Shown piece after piece: positions 1 through 11,490 of a stretch of 64,000 nt of DNA. The translations under genes and the position numbers were made by a program. Source of the DNA: Nectonema munidae (Eukaryota > Nematomorpha > Nectonematoida > Nectonematidae); NCBI GenBank assembly GCA_030549495.1, contig JAUIRK010000921.1, positions 726,501 through 790,500 on the forward strand. Direction: 5' to 3'. The notes beneath the pieces were generated by a model. The model did no database searches. It saw nothing but the letters and a program-made list of their open reading frames with translations, and was not told where the DNA came from. The first letter of the stretch is position 1, and each line of letters begins with the position of its first letter.

Positions 1-880
1 ATGCTTCTCTATATTTCTCTATGTATGATGTACTTATTTAATATTGTTTATTGCTATTGCTTTTAAAATTGAGCTCTGTAAGGACCAAGTCTTAAAGTTA
101 AAAAAAACATTGTCCATTTGCTTTTCATTTTTCAATCATAAACCGAAGGCCCCAATCTGAAATGTCTGCTTTACACATGAGAACACATGACAAGACATAA
201 ATCATTGATAGACTGACTAGTAGTAACTTTTATCACTATATTTTTACCCAAATAAGTAAGCAACGGAAAATAGGAAAAATTATTGTAAAATCTTTTTTGC
301 CTTTAAGTGTGAATGAGTACTACCGTTTTTTAACTTTATAAAAAAAGAGAGCATGCTTGACGAGTTCACCACACTACGCCCACAATTCCGAAAACATTTT
401 AAGAATAGTACAACAAAGTCTACTACTTCACGTAAACCACCTCTGCACGTGTGTTTGTATCTAATGAGATGTTGCCGCGACTAACAAATAATTTGATTAC
501 TAAAAATAAATGACATCTTTCTTGCCTCTCTGTCTGGTGTGTTGTTTTCGAGCATTTGATTTATTTTTGCCATGTCCTCCTTTCCTGTGTGATTTTATCA
601 TAAGACGCATCATCATGCGTATCTTCTTTTACACGACGACTACTCTTTTTTGCAAAAATTATTGTCCTTCCATGTAACAAATCCATGTATTACTTTTTCA
701 CGTCGTGATGAATGCAACTGTCTGCATTATTTTTCTTATGTTATGCTGCTTGTGTGCATATATGATTATAATGATGTATTAACTCTGATGATGAAAATTT
801 GTATACTAGAAAAGGAGACTAATAAGTTCAAAAACTTCAAAATTTCTAAACGTATATAGAGACTTATCATTATACTTACA
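1..880. other. Gene-free AT-rich stretch
   Basis: No gene is recognised. Only short open frames occur and none has a recognisable domain. Positions about 139-175 (ATAAACCGAAGG, then CCAATCTG) resemble 20166-20190, which starts with TTAACCCATAACCGAAGG. Both may be ends of one old TTAA-type repeat. The segment also contains GTCTGCTT, the reverse complement of part of the GCAGACGA motif seen in other TTAA repeats of this window. Confidence 0.4.
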
Positions 881-884
881 GGTC

Positions 885-1570
885 AAAGCTAGGGTTCGTA
901 TTAGAGTTGTGGCTGATCAAAACGTCCAAAACCAAAACGGGAAGTAGTAGATGAATTCCCTCTGAAAAATTCAGCCTCTAAATACATTGATATTATTATT
1001 GCTTTGGGGGCAAATTGTCTGGAGGCCGATTTTTCCAAAGGTCGAATTGTCTTGAGGCCGAATTGTCCCTCAACCCCAAAACATTCCAAAATCATAGTGT
1101 CTGTAATGAAAGTATCCGAAAAACAAAATGCATGAAATCAAAACTTCCAAAAACCAACACGTCCAAAACTCAAAGATTCTAAATCTCAGATTGGCAAAAA
1201 TTTTTAGCTACAGACTGGTTTGAAGTCTGGCTAAAGTTTAGCGGGCTACAATAAAATTTGGCTCTACGAATTTTTTATAACATAGTGGCATATTGGAAAT
1301 ATGTATGTTTCATTCAATGTACTTGGCAAATAAAATATGTTTTTTTAATATGACACCGTTTATTTTGCAAGATTTTTAACACTCCCATCTAATTTAACTT
1401 CATAAAACTTTCATGTTAAAAGTTTAAGAACCCCGCATGGTGGGCCGCAAGTTGCCAATCCCTGTCTCAAACGACTCAAAACCAAAATATTTTAAACCAA
1501 GACTTCCAAGAACAAAAAGGCTAATCAAAACCTCCAAAAATAAAATGTTTTGATTCCAATAGTTAATTTC
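885..1570. repeat. Interspersed 'CAAAACGTCC' repeat, split by a MITE
   Basis: The segment carries many degenerate iterations of phrases such as CAAAACGTCCAAAACC, CACGTCCAAAACTC and CAAAACCTCCAAAAA, on both sides of an insertion at 1187-1464. A related copy in the other orientation lies at 51690-51890. I see no coding function. It looks like the body of an interspersed repeat with short internal tandem units; the family is not recognised. Confidence 0.5.
1187..1464. mobile_element. hAT-like MITE, 278 bp
   Basis: The left end reads CAGATTGGCAAAAATTT. The right end, on the reverse strand, reads CAGGGATTGGCAACTTG followed by CGGCCC, a phrase typical of hAT termini. It is embedded in the CAAAACGTCC repeat, which continues on both sides, so it is a later insertion. 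No clean 8-bp duplication is visible, so the exact borders are approximate. It has no coding capacity. Confidence 0.45.
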
Positions 1571-2720
1571 AGTTTTTAAATTTTTTTGGGGACATTTCGT
1601 TGGAATTTCTCAACGAAAAGTTTTAATGATCCATATTAAATTTGGCTTAAATGTGAGAATAACACAACAATGCTTGAATTTTCTCTAATTGAGTTTACTA
1701 TTGTATAATGATAATCTGTCAAAGTTCAACTACTTAACTAACTATTGAAATCGTTCTTTCGAAGAAAGTGTCGTTCTACAAAACTTGAACCCACTCATCT
1801 AGAATTTGGCATACAAGTTCTGTTTAACATGCATACTGGCATTCCAAATTTTTGACCAATAAATTTTCCCGAACCTATGATTTTGTGTCCCAAAGTCAAT
1901 TTTTTCCAAATTTCAATCTAACTTGATACTTGAGTCCATTAAATGATATTCTAAGAAGAACCTTTGTCGAAAAATTGTCGCTACTTTTTCCAAACGAACT
2001 TCCCATGAGACACGGATTAGAACGTATGAGTTTTATGATGCATCCAAATAAATTTCAAATGGCAATTAAAGCATCGGTAACTTTAGTTTTAGCGGGGGAT
2101 TTTAGTTTTTGGCGATTTTGACTGGGAACCTTTAAATATTTTATTCCAATTTTGTACATTGGTCCTGTTTTTCGTGTTCATCCCATCATGCTGATTGCGA
2201 GAATATTAATTGTATTCTGGAAATAATTTTTGAGTGTTTTTGATTTATTAAGTTTGATATTATCGTATAATTGTAAATTTTAAAGAAAAATCAGTTATTT
2301 TTTCCTTTCCTATATTTTCTAGATCTCTATTGTGAATTGGATACATTGATTTATGTTTCATTTTTTTGACGATGTCTTACTATTTTTATTTTTACTATCA
2401 ATCAAACAAGATATTAATGTAGTTCGGACAAGTTTTCTTTGCTTATCACCATTCAACACAAATTGCATATTAATTTTATACTCGACATATGCTGTCTTGC
2501 AAATCAAATGAGTGACGCTGCTTCTTCAACTATACAATAATTCTCTTTGTACAGTTTTTTGATACACGAGAGTCAGACTTTCATCATCACATGATTTTTT
2601 GTGAAGCCTGCAAACTCTTTTACAAGTCTATATTTTCACTTCCCAACAACGCTAATATTTACTTGTTATCTTTCTCGGAAACTCATATTTTTTAGATTAT
2701 ATAATGCAAACAAGCTACTA
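1571..2720. other. No gene seen
   Basis: AT-rich sequence with scattered stops in all frames. I see no conserved protein, terminal repeat or RNA gene here. Confidence 0.4.
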
Positions 2721-2724
2721 AATC

Positions 2725-2800
2725 AGAGGTGGGCGCACTACGGCCTGCGGACCACATGCAGCCTTTCAAAGGTTTTAATGCACCCGCTGAGATAAGGTTA
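2725..2800 (+). mobile_element. hAT-like terminus
   Basis: The sequence begins CAGAGGTGGGCGCACTACGG, then CCTGCGGACCACATGCAGCC. This closely resembles the widespread hAT end of the form CAGAGGTGGGCAA...CGGCC. It faces right and could be the far end of the decayed hAT at 3735-5528, but its terminus differs from that element's other end, so it may be a separate copy. Confidence 0.4.
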
Positions 2801-2801
2801 T

Positions 2802-2843
2802 TTAACCCTTTCAGGCATTCATTTTTTGGAACAGCTAATTTAT
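2802..2843 (+). repeat. Partial TTAA family I repeat end
   Basis: TTAACCCTTTCAGGCATTC followed by TTTTTTGGAACAGCTAATTTA parallels the left end of the 137-bp family I copies (TTAACCCATTT, then ATTTTGGAACATAAGTAATTT at 14380). No matching right end was found. It appears truncated or heavily decayed and abuts the hAT-like end just upstream. Confidence 0.35.
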
Positions 2844-3734
2844 ATAAAATTGAAAGTTTGTAGAATATTTCTTCCAAAAATCTTAAACCTTCAATTTCGA
2901 TTTAAAATGACTAAATTTAAATTTACAGCTACATACCTGTCAATTCATAGACCCATATCCTAAATAAATTTTCAAACAATTTACTTTACTGACAATATAT
3001 GTCTAGATAGAATATGAAGATTATATAAGATAATTCTTTGTTTTTCTGTAATCAAGCGTGGTAACATTTCGTTGTTAAAAATGTTGCCATTTAATTTTAA
3101 GCAACATTGCATTTCAATACAGAGTAATCAATCCACCTAACCAATTCATTTGATATGAGCCAGGCTTGCTGACAATTAGGGAGAAGAGAGGCTGAGAAAT
3201 ATTTTTTAGCTCATAATCAATATTGCATCGGATAGTGTGTTGTCGAATAATCTGCTCTCGGATAAATAAGGTCTGACTGTTTTGCAATTCAGTCCTCTAA
3301 TACAACCCTTTCCATATGGTCTTTAAAAGGCAACGACATGTTTCCTTCGAACATTAAATATAAAATCGGTTCAACCAAAAATTCAGCTCCCTAAAGATTT
3401 ACAAAAGAGATCATTTTAGTCCTGCTATAAAACATTCACTTGGTTAGAGTATAGCATTTCTTGACTATGCAAGTAGACTGTGACCACCCGTTTCAATAAT
3501 TGGTAAATGGCAATAAGGAAGGATAAAGACTTAATTACATCTCTTGAATAGTGATCTAGCATATATGAATGATTTTGTTCCCTTGTTGAGTTGAAGAGTT
3601 GTTCACAAACTTTCTAAAAAATTTCGGCGTAGCGGTTTTAATAGCTCGGAGTCTCATTTAAAAAAATAAATCAACATATAAACTACTGTACTAAAAAATT
3701 GACACCATTGTTTATTCAAAAATTGTCCGAACAA

Positions 3735-5528
3735 TCCAAATCTCAATGGGATGGATGGCATCTGCTTTGTCTAAGCTAGTTTGTCTAAATTTTGCTGTTT
3801 TGACCAATGCAATTTTTATATCATTACTCACTTCCAATCTGTTTCGGGATATGGTTTCATTGGCAAATTGCATGGAAAACGCTTGCTCACACTCATATGT
3901 AGTGGCAAATCAAATCAGAACTTTCAGAGCAATCTTTGCAAGCATAGGACTCGCATTTCAATCGAAAAATCGTTATAAGATATTTCAGAAAAACATCTTT
4001 TGCACCTCCTCAATCATTAACCGAATCAATAAATTGTTCTTTAATTAAGAAGTCTTCTGAGGCCAGATTACTAATCGAGATTATAAAGGGGTTTTTATTA
4101 AATTGATAGTATTTTTCAAATTTTTGTAGATTAAGTAAATAAATAAAAATTTCTTGGCATGCTACACGGTGTTTTATGGCCTACAGGGCATTTTTGAAAA
4201 TCTTATTTTAATCAACAAATATGTTCGAAAATCGAGCTTCATTTCAAAAACGGACATTTTTTTATTACAATGGAGTTCTCTGATCTCTTTTCCTTGCAGC
4301 GCAAGTTAAAAGAAATTCACAAATATGTCAACTTAAAATGATAGAAATATACAAAAACGGACATCAGAAAATTATACATGCATGTCTAGTTTGCCTTCCA
4401 GAAATTGCTGGATTTCTTTCCATAGTATCGCTTGGAAAATTTTCTCTTGGGAAGCCGCCTCACGTTTGAGTGCAGCAAGGGTTTTTCAAATTGAAAACAA
4501 ACAAGATTTGAAGCATTTGCTTTAATGAAATACACTGTTTTAATGACTTCATTGAAAACATTTTTCAACTCATCGGGTGTGGTTTTATGGCTCGGCGCAC
4601 TGGGTACCAATTACATCTCCAAATTTTTGCTTAGCCAGATTCCGAATTAATACCATCCGCAGTAAAAAAATTTTTTTTTTTATCACTTTGTCAATTGTTT
4701 CCCTTTCAGTTGTTCTATTGCTGAGTTTTGCAAAATAAAAAATTGTATACCAGGTTCTATGTCATATACATATTGTACGTAAACGCAAGGCTGAGATAAG
4801 TTTGCAGCATCCATCGTTTCATCAATCTGAGCAAAAGAGTTGAAAATCGAATTCTGAATCAATAAACCACGTCTGACGTTATCAGACATCCTTCCTATTA
4901 GCCTTTTAACGGTATCGTTTGGCAAGAAGATATGTTTCACCTTTACAACTTCAGAACTTCTTAGCACTTTCAATATATAATTGCAGCAAGGTAATGTCAA
5001 CTGTTCTGCTATGTTGTTGGACTTTTTGACAACAGATATTTTTCAAACCATACTTAACATTTTGCAAAAACTTTCAGATGTTATTTATCAAATATGAATT
5101 TGTGCAATCGTTTAACCAATAATTTTGTTTACTGAACTCGAGTGCTTCACTACCAGCACAAGCTTCACTTAACGGACTTTAAAAAAGTGGATGCTAACAC
5201 TTCAGAACACAAAGGACATTTATGTTCCTCTTCCCCATCAGACATTAATGCAATAAAACGAAATTTCAAGTGTGAGTCGTCATATTTCATTTTTTAGCCA
5301 TTGAAAAATCCACATTTACAAATTAGACATGAAAAGCATTTAAAGGAAAAAATAGTACTCAATTCAAAGGCCAATTTATTTATTCTTCTTAAACGTGATT
5401 TATTCTCAAAAATGGCAAATGACCCAATATGGGTGCAATATTTTGCGAAAAACGTTTCACTCAGTGTCCCCTTCTCCATCCCTATGGAACTTCTTGGCGG
5501 CACGCGGACTCCAGTTTGAAAACCACTG
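3735..5528 (-). mobile_element. Decayed hAT transposon (ZBED5/SCAND3-like transposase)
   Basis: Minus-strand fragments align in order with the domesticated ZBED5/SCAND3 class of hAT transposase. A BED-type zinc-finger start is at 5290-5170 (KYDDSHLKFRF, then CPLC). The central region is at 5000-4680 (LPNDTVKRLIGRMSDNVRR, IDETMDAANLSQ, YVQYVYD). A stretch at 4610-4390 has VIKTVYFIKA and LLHSNVRRL. The C-terminal hAT dimerisation region is at about 3960-3740 (FATTYECEQAFS, ISRNRLEVSNDIKIAL). Reading frames change and stops interrupt the coding, so it is dead. The 5' terminus, on the minus strand from 5528, reads CAGTGGTTTTCAAACTGG, a classic hAT end. The other end is not certain. As a plain DNA transposon of the hAT superfamily it would have used 8-bp target duplications; none is assignable here. 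Confidence 0.8.
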
Positions 5529-6500
5529 AGCTAGAAGGTTGATGCAATCCAAATTACAAACAAGACAGTCAAAATCAGCGGTAGAATCATAATACATTAA
5601 ATACGTAAGGTTCCTTTTTTAGTTCTTCTTGATCTAATTCAGATGGCTAATCTTTAACACTTTTTTTATCACAACTTAGATACGACTTAAAAAACTGTTT
5701 TATATCCATTATATAAAAACATTTTATTGATTATTCAGTTCGTTAATGGGTTAATACCTCTTCAATTCCAATAACTGACAATGATTGGAAACTACATAAA
5801 TTTTCGAATTACACATTTATTAATTTGTGAGTTCTCCTCACATGTCTGGTGATGCTATTTTTTGCTCAATTTTGTAGCGAAACTTCATTTTACTACAAAA
5901 TTGAAATAAAATGAAAACAAAACTTCATCTTGACCTTAAAAGTTTTAGCTCCGCTCTCCCGGAAACTAAAAAAGTGATTGTACAAAGGCTCAACCATAAT
6001 CCTTCAAACTTCTTGACTTTTCCTAAAAAAAATTATAAGTAATTCAATAAAAATTCCCATTTTGACATGAGCTTTTATATTTAAATCATTTTTGACAGTC
6101 TTGATTGATTTTCATAAAAAGTGAACATCAGCCTCGTAAAACCCACCCCTCTCTATCACTTGAACGAACAAATTTTATCCACTTCTAAAGTGTTATTAAA
6201 ATTATTTTTACTAAATCAATAACATACTACACATACATTATTTGAAGTGCGCGAAACTTAAAAAATTAGATCGTAAAGGATTACACGGAAATATCAAAAA
6301 TTACTTAAGAGTAAATATTTAAAAAATTAATAAAAGCACATATTTATTTGTTATGTTTTTAGTCATATTTCTTCCATAACTAAATGATAGACAAGTCACC
6401 ATCTCGAATCGAATCGAATCGAAGACCACTGAAGTTCGCTAGGCCATTCAAAAACCCCCATTCTTATTTGAACTGAGAAAGTATATCCATCGCTTGAAAA
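5529..6500. other. No gene; (TCGAA)n microsatellite
   Basis: No coding region is recognised. A short pentanucleotide tract (TCGAA, about four units) lies at 6403-6423. The remainder is AT-rich without recognisable repeats. Confidence 0.4.
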
Positions 6501-6519
6501 TACTCACCGGGAAAAATAT

Positions 6520-7930
6520 AGAATTTTTGTTACACTTTCGCAGCGGTAGCGATGAAAAAAGTTTATTTTCAGCCAACCTGCATAAGAGCCACCGTTAGGT
6601 ACTGCTGACTTTATGTGTAGGCTTCTACTTTTGCCTTTGTTGTATAAATATATAAGTTTTAAATCCAAGCTTCGAACAGATGATTTCCCCACTTAACAAG
6701 TAAGTTAGCTACCTCGAGTGGCTTAAACCATAAATGAATGGCTTCAAGTTTGTATGGATGTGGGGGCAGTTGAAGAGGTGGTGTGTATGTGCTGATTGCA
6801 AAGTGGACAACGCGGATTAGCATGTGTTTTTGGATCACTTTTTATGAAGATAGCGATCAAGTAACGGTGATTTATTTGCTCAAAGTTGTGCAAGTGTGTG
6901 CCTTGTTTTGATGGACAAATATTTATGACTTTATTCGGTTTAAGTGTAGAAAGATTGGTTGTTGCTGCTTGTATGTGAATTATTTTATTATTTTATTGAC
7001 CATGGCTTGATTTTAATTATCTTCTTTATTTTGGCAAGTGTTATAAAGAATGAGGTTAATATCTTCAAATAGCGTATTTTCCATGTGTCTTTGTAGAGGG
7101 GTAAAAATGATTTAGTGGGTGTTGTTGGTTGGCAGCCTTTGCTCTCAAGTTAGATGCGTGTACACTGTACATCAATGCGTTCTTTGATAGGTAGTATAGA
7201 AGTTTCTGTGTGTTGGTAAAGCTGTCTGTTGCTAAGCGTAGTTCTCTGTTTTGTATAATTTGTAATTTCGCTATGTTAGATTGGGATATTGCCGGACCCC
7301 ATATTGTAGATCCGTATTCTAATATAGGTCGTGTAATCGTTTTATATGTTTTGGTGTGGACTTCTTTGTGTTTTCCCCGCTTTGTGCACATGCCCGTAGC
7401 TAGGACTTTTCAATTGGGAGGGCTGGAAAAAATTTGGGGGGGGGGGGGGGGGGGGCTAAATATTTTCACAAAAAATTTTTTTGGTACTTATGGGTTATCT
7501 CTCCCCCATTCAAAAAAATTTTTTTAATAAATTACTAAAAAAAATTTTAAAGTGAGGGTGGAGATAACTAATAAGTACCAAATTTTAATATATAGTCTAA
7601 AAATAAACCATTTTTTGAACCCTTTATTGATATCGAAATATATTCCGTTGGGGGGGGGCTTTGAATCTGAACAGAAGGGGGGGGGCTTAGCCCCCTTCTG
7701 CCCTCGCTGGCTACGGGCCTGTTTGTACGGTTAATGCTTGAATAACGTTAATTGTTTTATTTGCCATTTTCTTGTGTGTTTTGTATGTGTATGTTGTATG
7801 TGAGCTTAAGGTCAAGTATTTTACCGAGAATTGGGTGTTTATTTATGCTTATTAAATTTTTATATATTGTAGGGTTAAGTTTTCTGTTTTATAATTATAA
7901 TGACTTCGTTATTGTTAGCGTTACTTTGAA
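6520..7930 (-). mobile_element. LINE 3' half (Jockey-type reverse transcriptase C-terminus)
   Basis: A non-LTR retrotransposon remnant on the minus strand. From about 7930 leftward the frame gives HPILGKILDLKLTYNIHIQN, which is the region after the RT palm. Beyond the inserted MITE come GKHKEVHTKTYKTITRPIL, EYGSTIWGPAISQSNIAKLQ and IIQNRELRLAT. Further along are KPNKVINICP, PRCPLCNQHIHTT (a CxxC motif) and LEAIHLWFKPLEVANLL near the stop. This order and wording match the C-terminal part of Jockey-like ORF2 proteins. The 3' untranslated part runs to about 6520. Stops and frame shifts are present, so it is dead, and it is split by the hAT-like MITE at 7389-7721. A second, shorter copy of the same 3' end lies at 28545-28826. 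Confidence 0.85.
7389..7721. mobile_element. hAT-like MITE inserted in a LINE, 333 bp
   Basis: The left end is CATGCCCGTAGCTAGGAC. The right end, read on the reverse strand, is CAGGCCCGTAGCCAGC. The 8-bp flanks are TTTGTGCA (7381-7388) and TTTGTACG (7722-7729), a 6-of-8 match consistent with an aged hAT target duplication. The LINE reading (…NVIQALT / GKHKEVHTKTYKT…) continues on either side. The body holds several guanine runs, including 20 consecutive G at 7436-7455, and no open frame of interest. Confidence 0.75.
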
Positions 7931-7939
7931 TTAAAAAAG

Positions 7940-8629
7940 CGGCTCTTTATCGTTTAATTAAAAAAATTTCTGTCGTTTTTCTTTATCACCTTAAAAAAAT
8001 CGTTACTTTTCATTCATTTTTTCGAAAAAAAATGTGTAATATTTTTCTTAGAAAATAGCAAAAAAGTACTAAAATTCAAATACATAATTGTGTTGAAAGT
8101 TTTGTAATTTTGAAATATCACATATAATATGCTGAAAAGGATTCACATAAAAGATTAGAATAACAAAAAAACTCTAAAATTCTTTTTTTTTATTTAATAT
8201 CAAAAGTAAACAAAACTTTAACAAAAGGTCAAGAAGATATAAATAAAGAGAAATTTGTCAAAGTTTGCAACAAATATTGAAAGTTTTTTTAATATTAGGT
8301 GTTGAACGTTGAGTTATCAATTTAGTTTAAAAATGGTAATGTGTTTGAAAATTTAGACCAAAATGATGGACTATGCTAGTGTTTTTGAAAATTATAATTT
8401 TTTGTAAAAATTTTATCGTATTGGATTATTTCGCGATTGGGCCCCATGGTAGTCGAAATGATGAATGCTTGAGTCGAATTATGCATTAAGTTTGGAAGTA
8501 AAAGAAAGTTGATAATTATTTTCAGAACGTATAGAAGTCATGAATAAATATGTATAGCGCCTTGTTTTTATACTCTTTTATAACCCTGGATGTGAAAATA
8601 TATATAACGAAAAATGAATGAAATCAACA
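7940..8629. other. No gene seen
   Basis: Very AT-rich, with many short homopolymer A/T tracts. I see no coding region or recognisable repeat before the MITE that begins at 8638. Confidence 0.4.
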
Positions 8630-8637
8630 CAATCGCT

Positions 8638-8825
8638 GGGTCTTTTCGTTTAGACGACCACATCAAGTAATCACCATTTCGTCAGCCTTTTATAGTTATG
8701 TCCTGTTTGCCAAATTCTAATTGGAAAATTCTCTGCGTTTACCCGGAAATTAAAAAAAATAAAAAATTAATAACATAATAATAATCAAGTGATTACTTGA
8801 TCTGGCCGTCTAAACGAAAAGACTC
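8638..8825. mobile_element. 188-bp MITE with perfect 8-bp duplication
   Basis: The ends are GGGTCTTTTCGTTTAGACG and, on the reverse strand, GAGTCTTTTCGTTTAGACG. The inverted repeats continue through CCA and ATCAAGTAATCAC, about 37 bp in all with few mismatches. Immediate flanks are CAATCGCT at 8630-8637 and CAATCGCT at 8826-8833, an exact 8-bp target duplication. There is no coding capacity. The duplication length fits hAT, P or Merlin-type transposition. The terminus does not begin with the usual hAT CA dinucleotide, so the superfamily is left open. The intact duplication suggests a fairly recent insertion. Confidence 0.85.
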
Positions 8826-8833
8826 CAATCGCT

Positions 8834-9480
8834 AACGTAAAAGTGTAGTGTCGTTCGTTATCTTTATCGGTAATTTCAAAAAAATTTACTTCGTTTTCGT
8901 TATGTCTTAACGTAAGCGATGACAATTGAAAATTCAACGGAAATATTATTTTCCCAACTACTCTTCTAATATAATTTCTTATAAATTTCTAAGCTTGAAT
9001 TGAAGTCAAATTTAAAAAATATTCCATTTTATTAAGAGTCGTGAAAGTGAACTAAAGTGAGAGTTCCATTTAATTTTGAAAAAGGCGACACTGCTGTCGT
9101 CGCATTCTGCCTGAAAGTTCAAAACGGCGGATTAACATTTTTTGAATGAGTAGAGGCGATGCGCATAGTGAAGGTGATTTTCTCATCTCCTCTTATACGT
9201 GTGTAGTACACACACAGACGCGTAAAAGTTTTTTGAGAGATGATTATTATTTAGTGAAAATTTCATAAACGGAAGTCACGACGACACACCACAAAAGTAA
9301 AAAAGCAGAAGAAGAAGAAGAACAACAACCACCACAGCAGATGTTTCCTCGCAAACTTTTTAATCATCTCTTTCTTTCTTTTCTGCCTTTCCTTCACGCG
9401 GCTATTATACTCCTAGAATATTCCTTCTATTCAAATAAATCGCGTTCATATTAATATTTTATTAGTTGCAATGTTCTTCT
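8834..9480 (+). other. Possible promoter / 5' exon region, unproved
   Basis: Composition changes here to mixed sequence with GC-richer patches, a GAAGAAGAAGAAGAACAACA tract followed by CCACCACAGCAG, and an ATG at about 9341 that opens a 38-residue hydrophobic peptide (MFPRKLFNHLFLSFLPFLH…). It resembles a 5' untranslated exon of a host gene, but no downstream exon was identified in the window. This is inference from composition only. Confidence 0.2.
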
Positions 9481-9664
9481 ACTCACAAAGGTATTGCGCG
9501 TGTATCGTGTCTACTCTACTCCTTCACAGGTCAGCCTTCTTTTCAAAATACACTATTTTTGGAGTGATTCGTGCCGTATATTATCTTGTCCCCCAGTCAA
9601 AGCCCTTTTGTAGGACTCGTAAGTTTTATTCTTGTTTCACCTCAGTGTCGGAGAAGTTCACGAG

Positions 9665-11490
9665 CAGGGAGGGTTGAGGAGTCCGTATCTGATAAAATTT
9701 AGGAGTCAAAGTTGGAGTCGCTTTTTTGAGTATTTTATATGAAGAAAAAAATAGTTCAACTTTCGTAAGCTATTGCGAATTCTATTAACCACGTCAAATT
9801 TTCTAACTTCCTCTCTTTTTCTTTTAAAATCGTTGACCCTTTGTTGCATTGCAAATGGTGATTTCTTCATTGCCTTTGTTTTGCCTGACAAAAAGTAATA
9901 TCTAAATCATACACTAACGCAGCCATAGATAATAATGGATCTAAGAGGATGTAGAATGTAGATGTGACTCTGACATCACACTCACGCCATCTTGAGAAAA
10001 AGTGTATATATGTAATAGGTATGCGTTGAAAGAAGAACGTTTTACCTCGTGTGTAATGTCTTCGTTCACATATCTGCGTAGGTGCTGGATAAACATTTAC
10101 GGAAATTCTATAAAATAAAACGTAACAAAGATCGAAATTACCTTTACGTAATTTGGAACTGTACTTTTATCAAAATGCTATCGTATTTCTCTAAACATAA
10201 CGTACCGTATGTCACCATTGTTCATATGTAGATATTAAAATGGTAGTAAATTTTTTGATAATATTTTTCGTCAAGGAAAAATGAAAAAAGCTAATCTTGC
10301 AGTACTCATTAAATAACTATCGAACTTTTTGCTAATTAAATCAGCTGCCTATCAACAGTGGCATGCAAAGACTTTTCGATGCCATGTTCTTTGCAATTTT
10401 TTTGAAACTAAACTCAACCCGAAATAAATGGCAGGTGTTGAATCCAAATTGTCTTCTTAGTTTTTCGAGAAAACAGCTGTGATTTTCTGGTATACATAGT
10501 TTTGTTTAAAGATGAAGAAGTGTATGTTTAAGATAAATTTGTCGTTAAAATATATTTTAAAAAATATGTATAAAATAGTTTTTTTAGTTTGTGTTAAAAT
10601 GGGGAAAAAATTTTGAGTTCGTCTATTCACAATTTAGATTTATGAATAAGTCAGAATTAAGTTCTTGACCCACTCCTAAATGAAAGAATATAAATAGAAG
10701 TTTAAATCTTGCTTCCTAAAGACTCAAGTGTATTTCTTAGATCAGATTTATTGATTGTCATCAAGACATGAACTTGATACGCGCTTAGCCAGCGGGATCC
10801 CTATCAAAGTCGCACTCCTTAAAATTATCTGGGGCCTGGAACTTTTTTTCTATAATTTTAACAATTTATAATTTGTGTCTGAAACTCTCCATAAAACAAG
10901 TAAAATAACATTGGAAGTGTACTCACAAGCCCAACAAGTCTTTTAATGATAAAAAAGATGTTGAATTGAAGAAATTCAAAATTATTGGTGGTGCGAAAGC
11001 CTTCCCCCTGAAATACTGATTTATAACTATTGTAAAATTAATTTACAATTTTTTACTATTGTAAATTATGTTATTTAATTTTATTGTAAATTAAAACTAC
11101 GTTAATTAAAATGTTTTATTGGTTTCTATTAGTTTAGTGTCTATTTTTTCAAAAGTATTCGGTTTAAAAATTTTTTTCCAAATACTTTCTACTCATAAAC
11201 TGAGCTTTGTTCCTTTACCAAGTATTTGTGTAATAAAAAAATTCATTCTTCAAGTTTATTGAATTTTTCAGCCTTTTTCCATGAGTTGCAAAAACACAAA
11301 CTTACACCTAAATGTTAAAGATTTTTTTATATTTCGTTTTTGCAACTTTGAGCACTCAATGGAGTGTCTATGAACTTATTTTTTAATCTAACAATAATAA
11401 AACTATTTTTAAAATCGGAGTCGTTGTTACAATAATTATTACGCCTCCGACTACTTCTCAAAACGTGCGTCTCCACCGACTCCAACCCTG
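9665..11490. mobile_element. Possible non-autonomous TIR element with GAGTC-rich ends
   Basis: The left end reads CAGGGAGGGTTGAGGAGTCC followed by GGAGTCAAAGTTGGAGTCG. The right end, on the reverse strand, reads CAGGGTTGGAGTCGG with further GGAG-type iterations. Ends of the form CAGGGTTGGAGTCGG with repeated GGAGTC are common on hAT-like elements. The 1.8-kb interior has no recognisable transposase and mostly short open frames. The 8-bp flanks do not match, so two independent solo ends remain possible. Confidence 0.4.

Noticed and set aside
2725-5528. Treating 2725 and 5528 as the two ends of one hAT element
   Set aside because: The two termini are different hAT-type sequences (CAGAGGTGGGC versus CAGTGGTTTTCAAAC), so pairing them is not justified.
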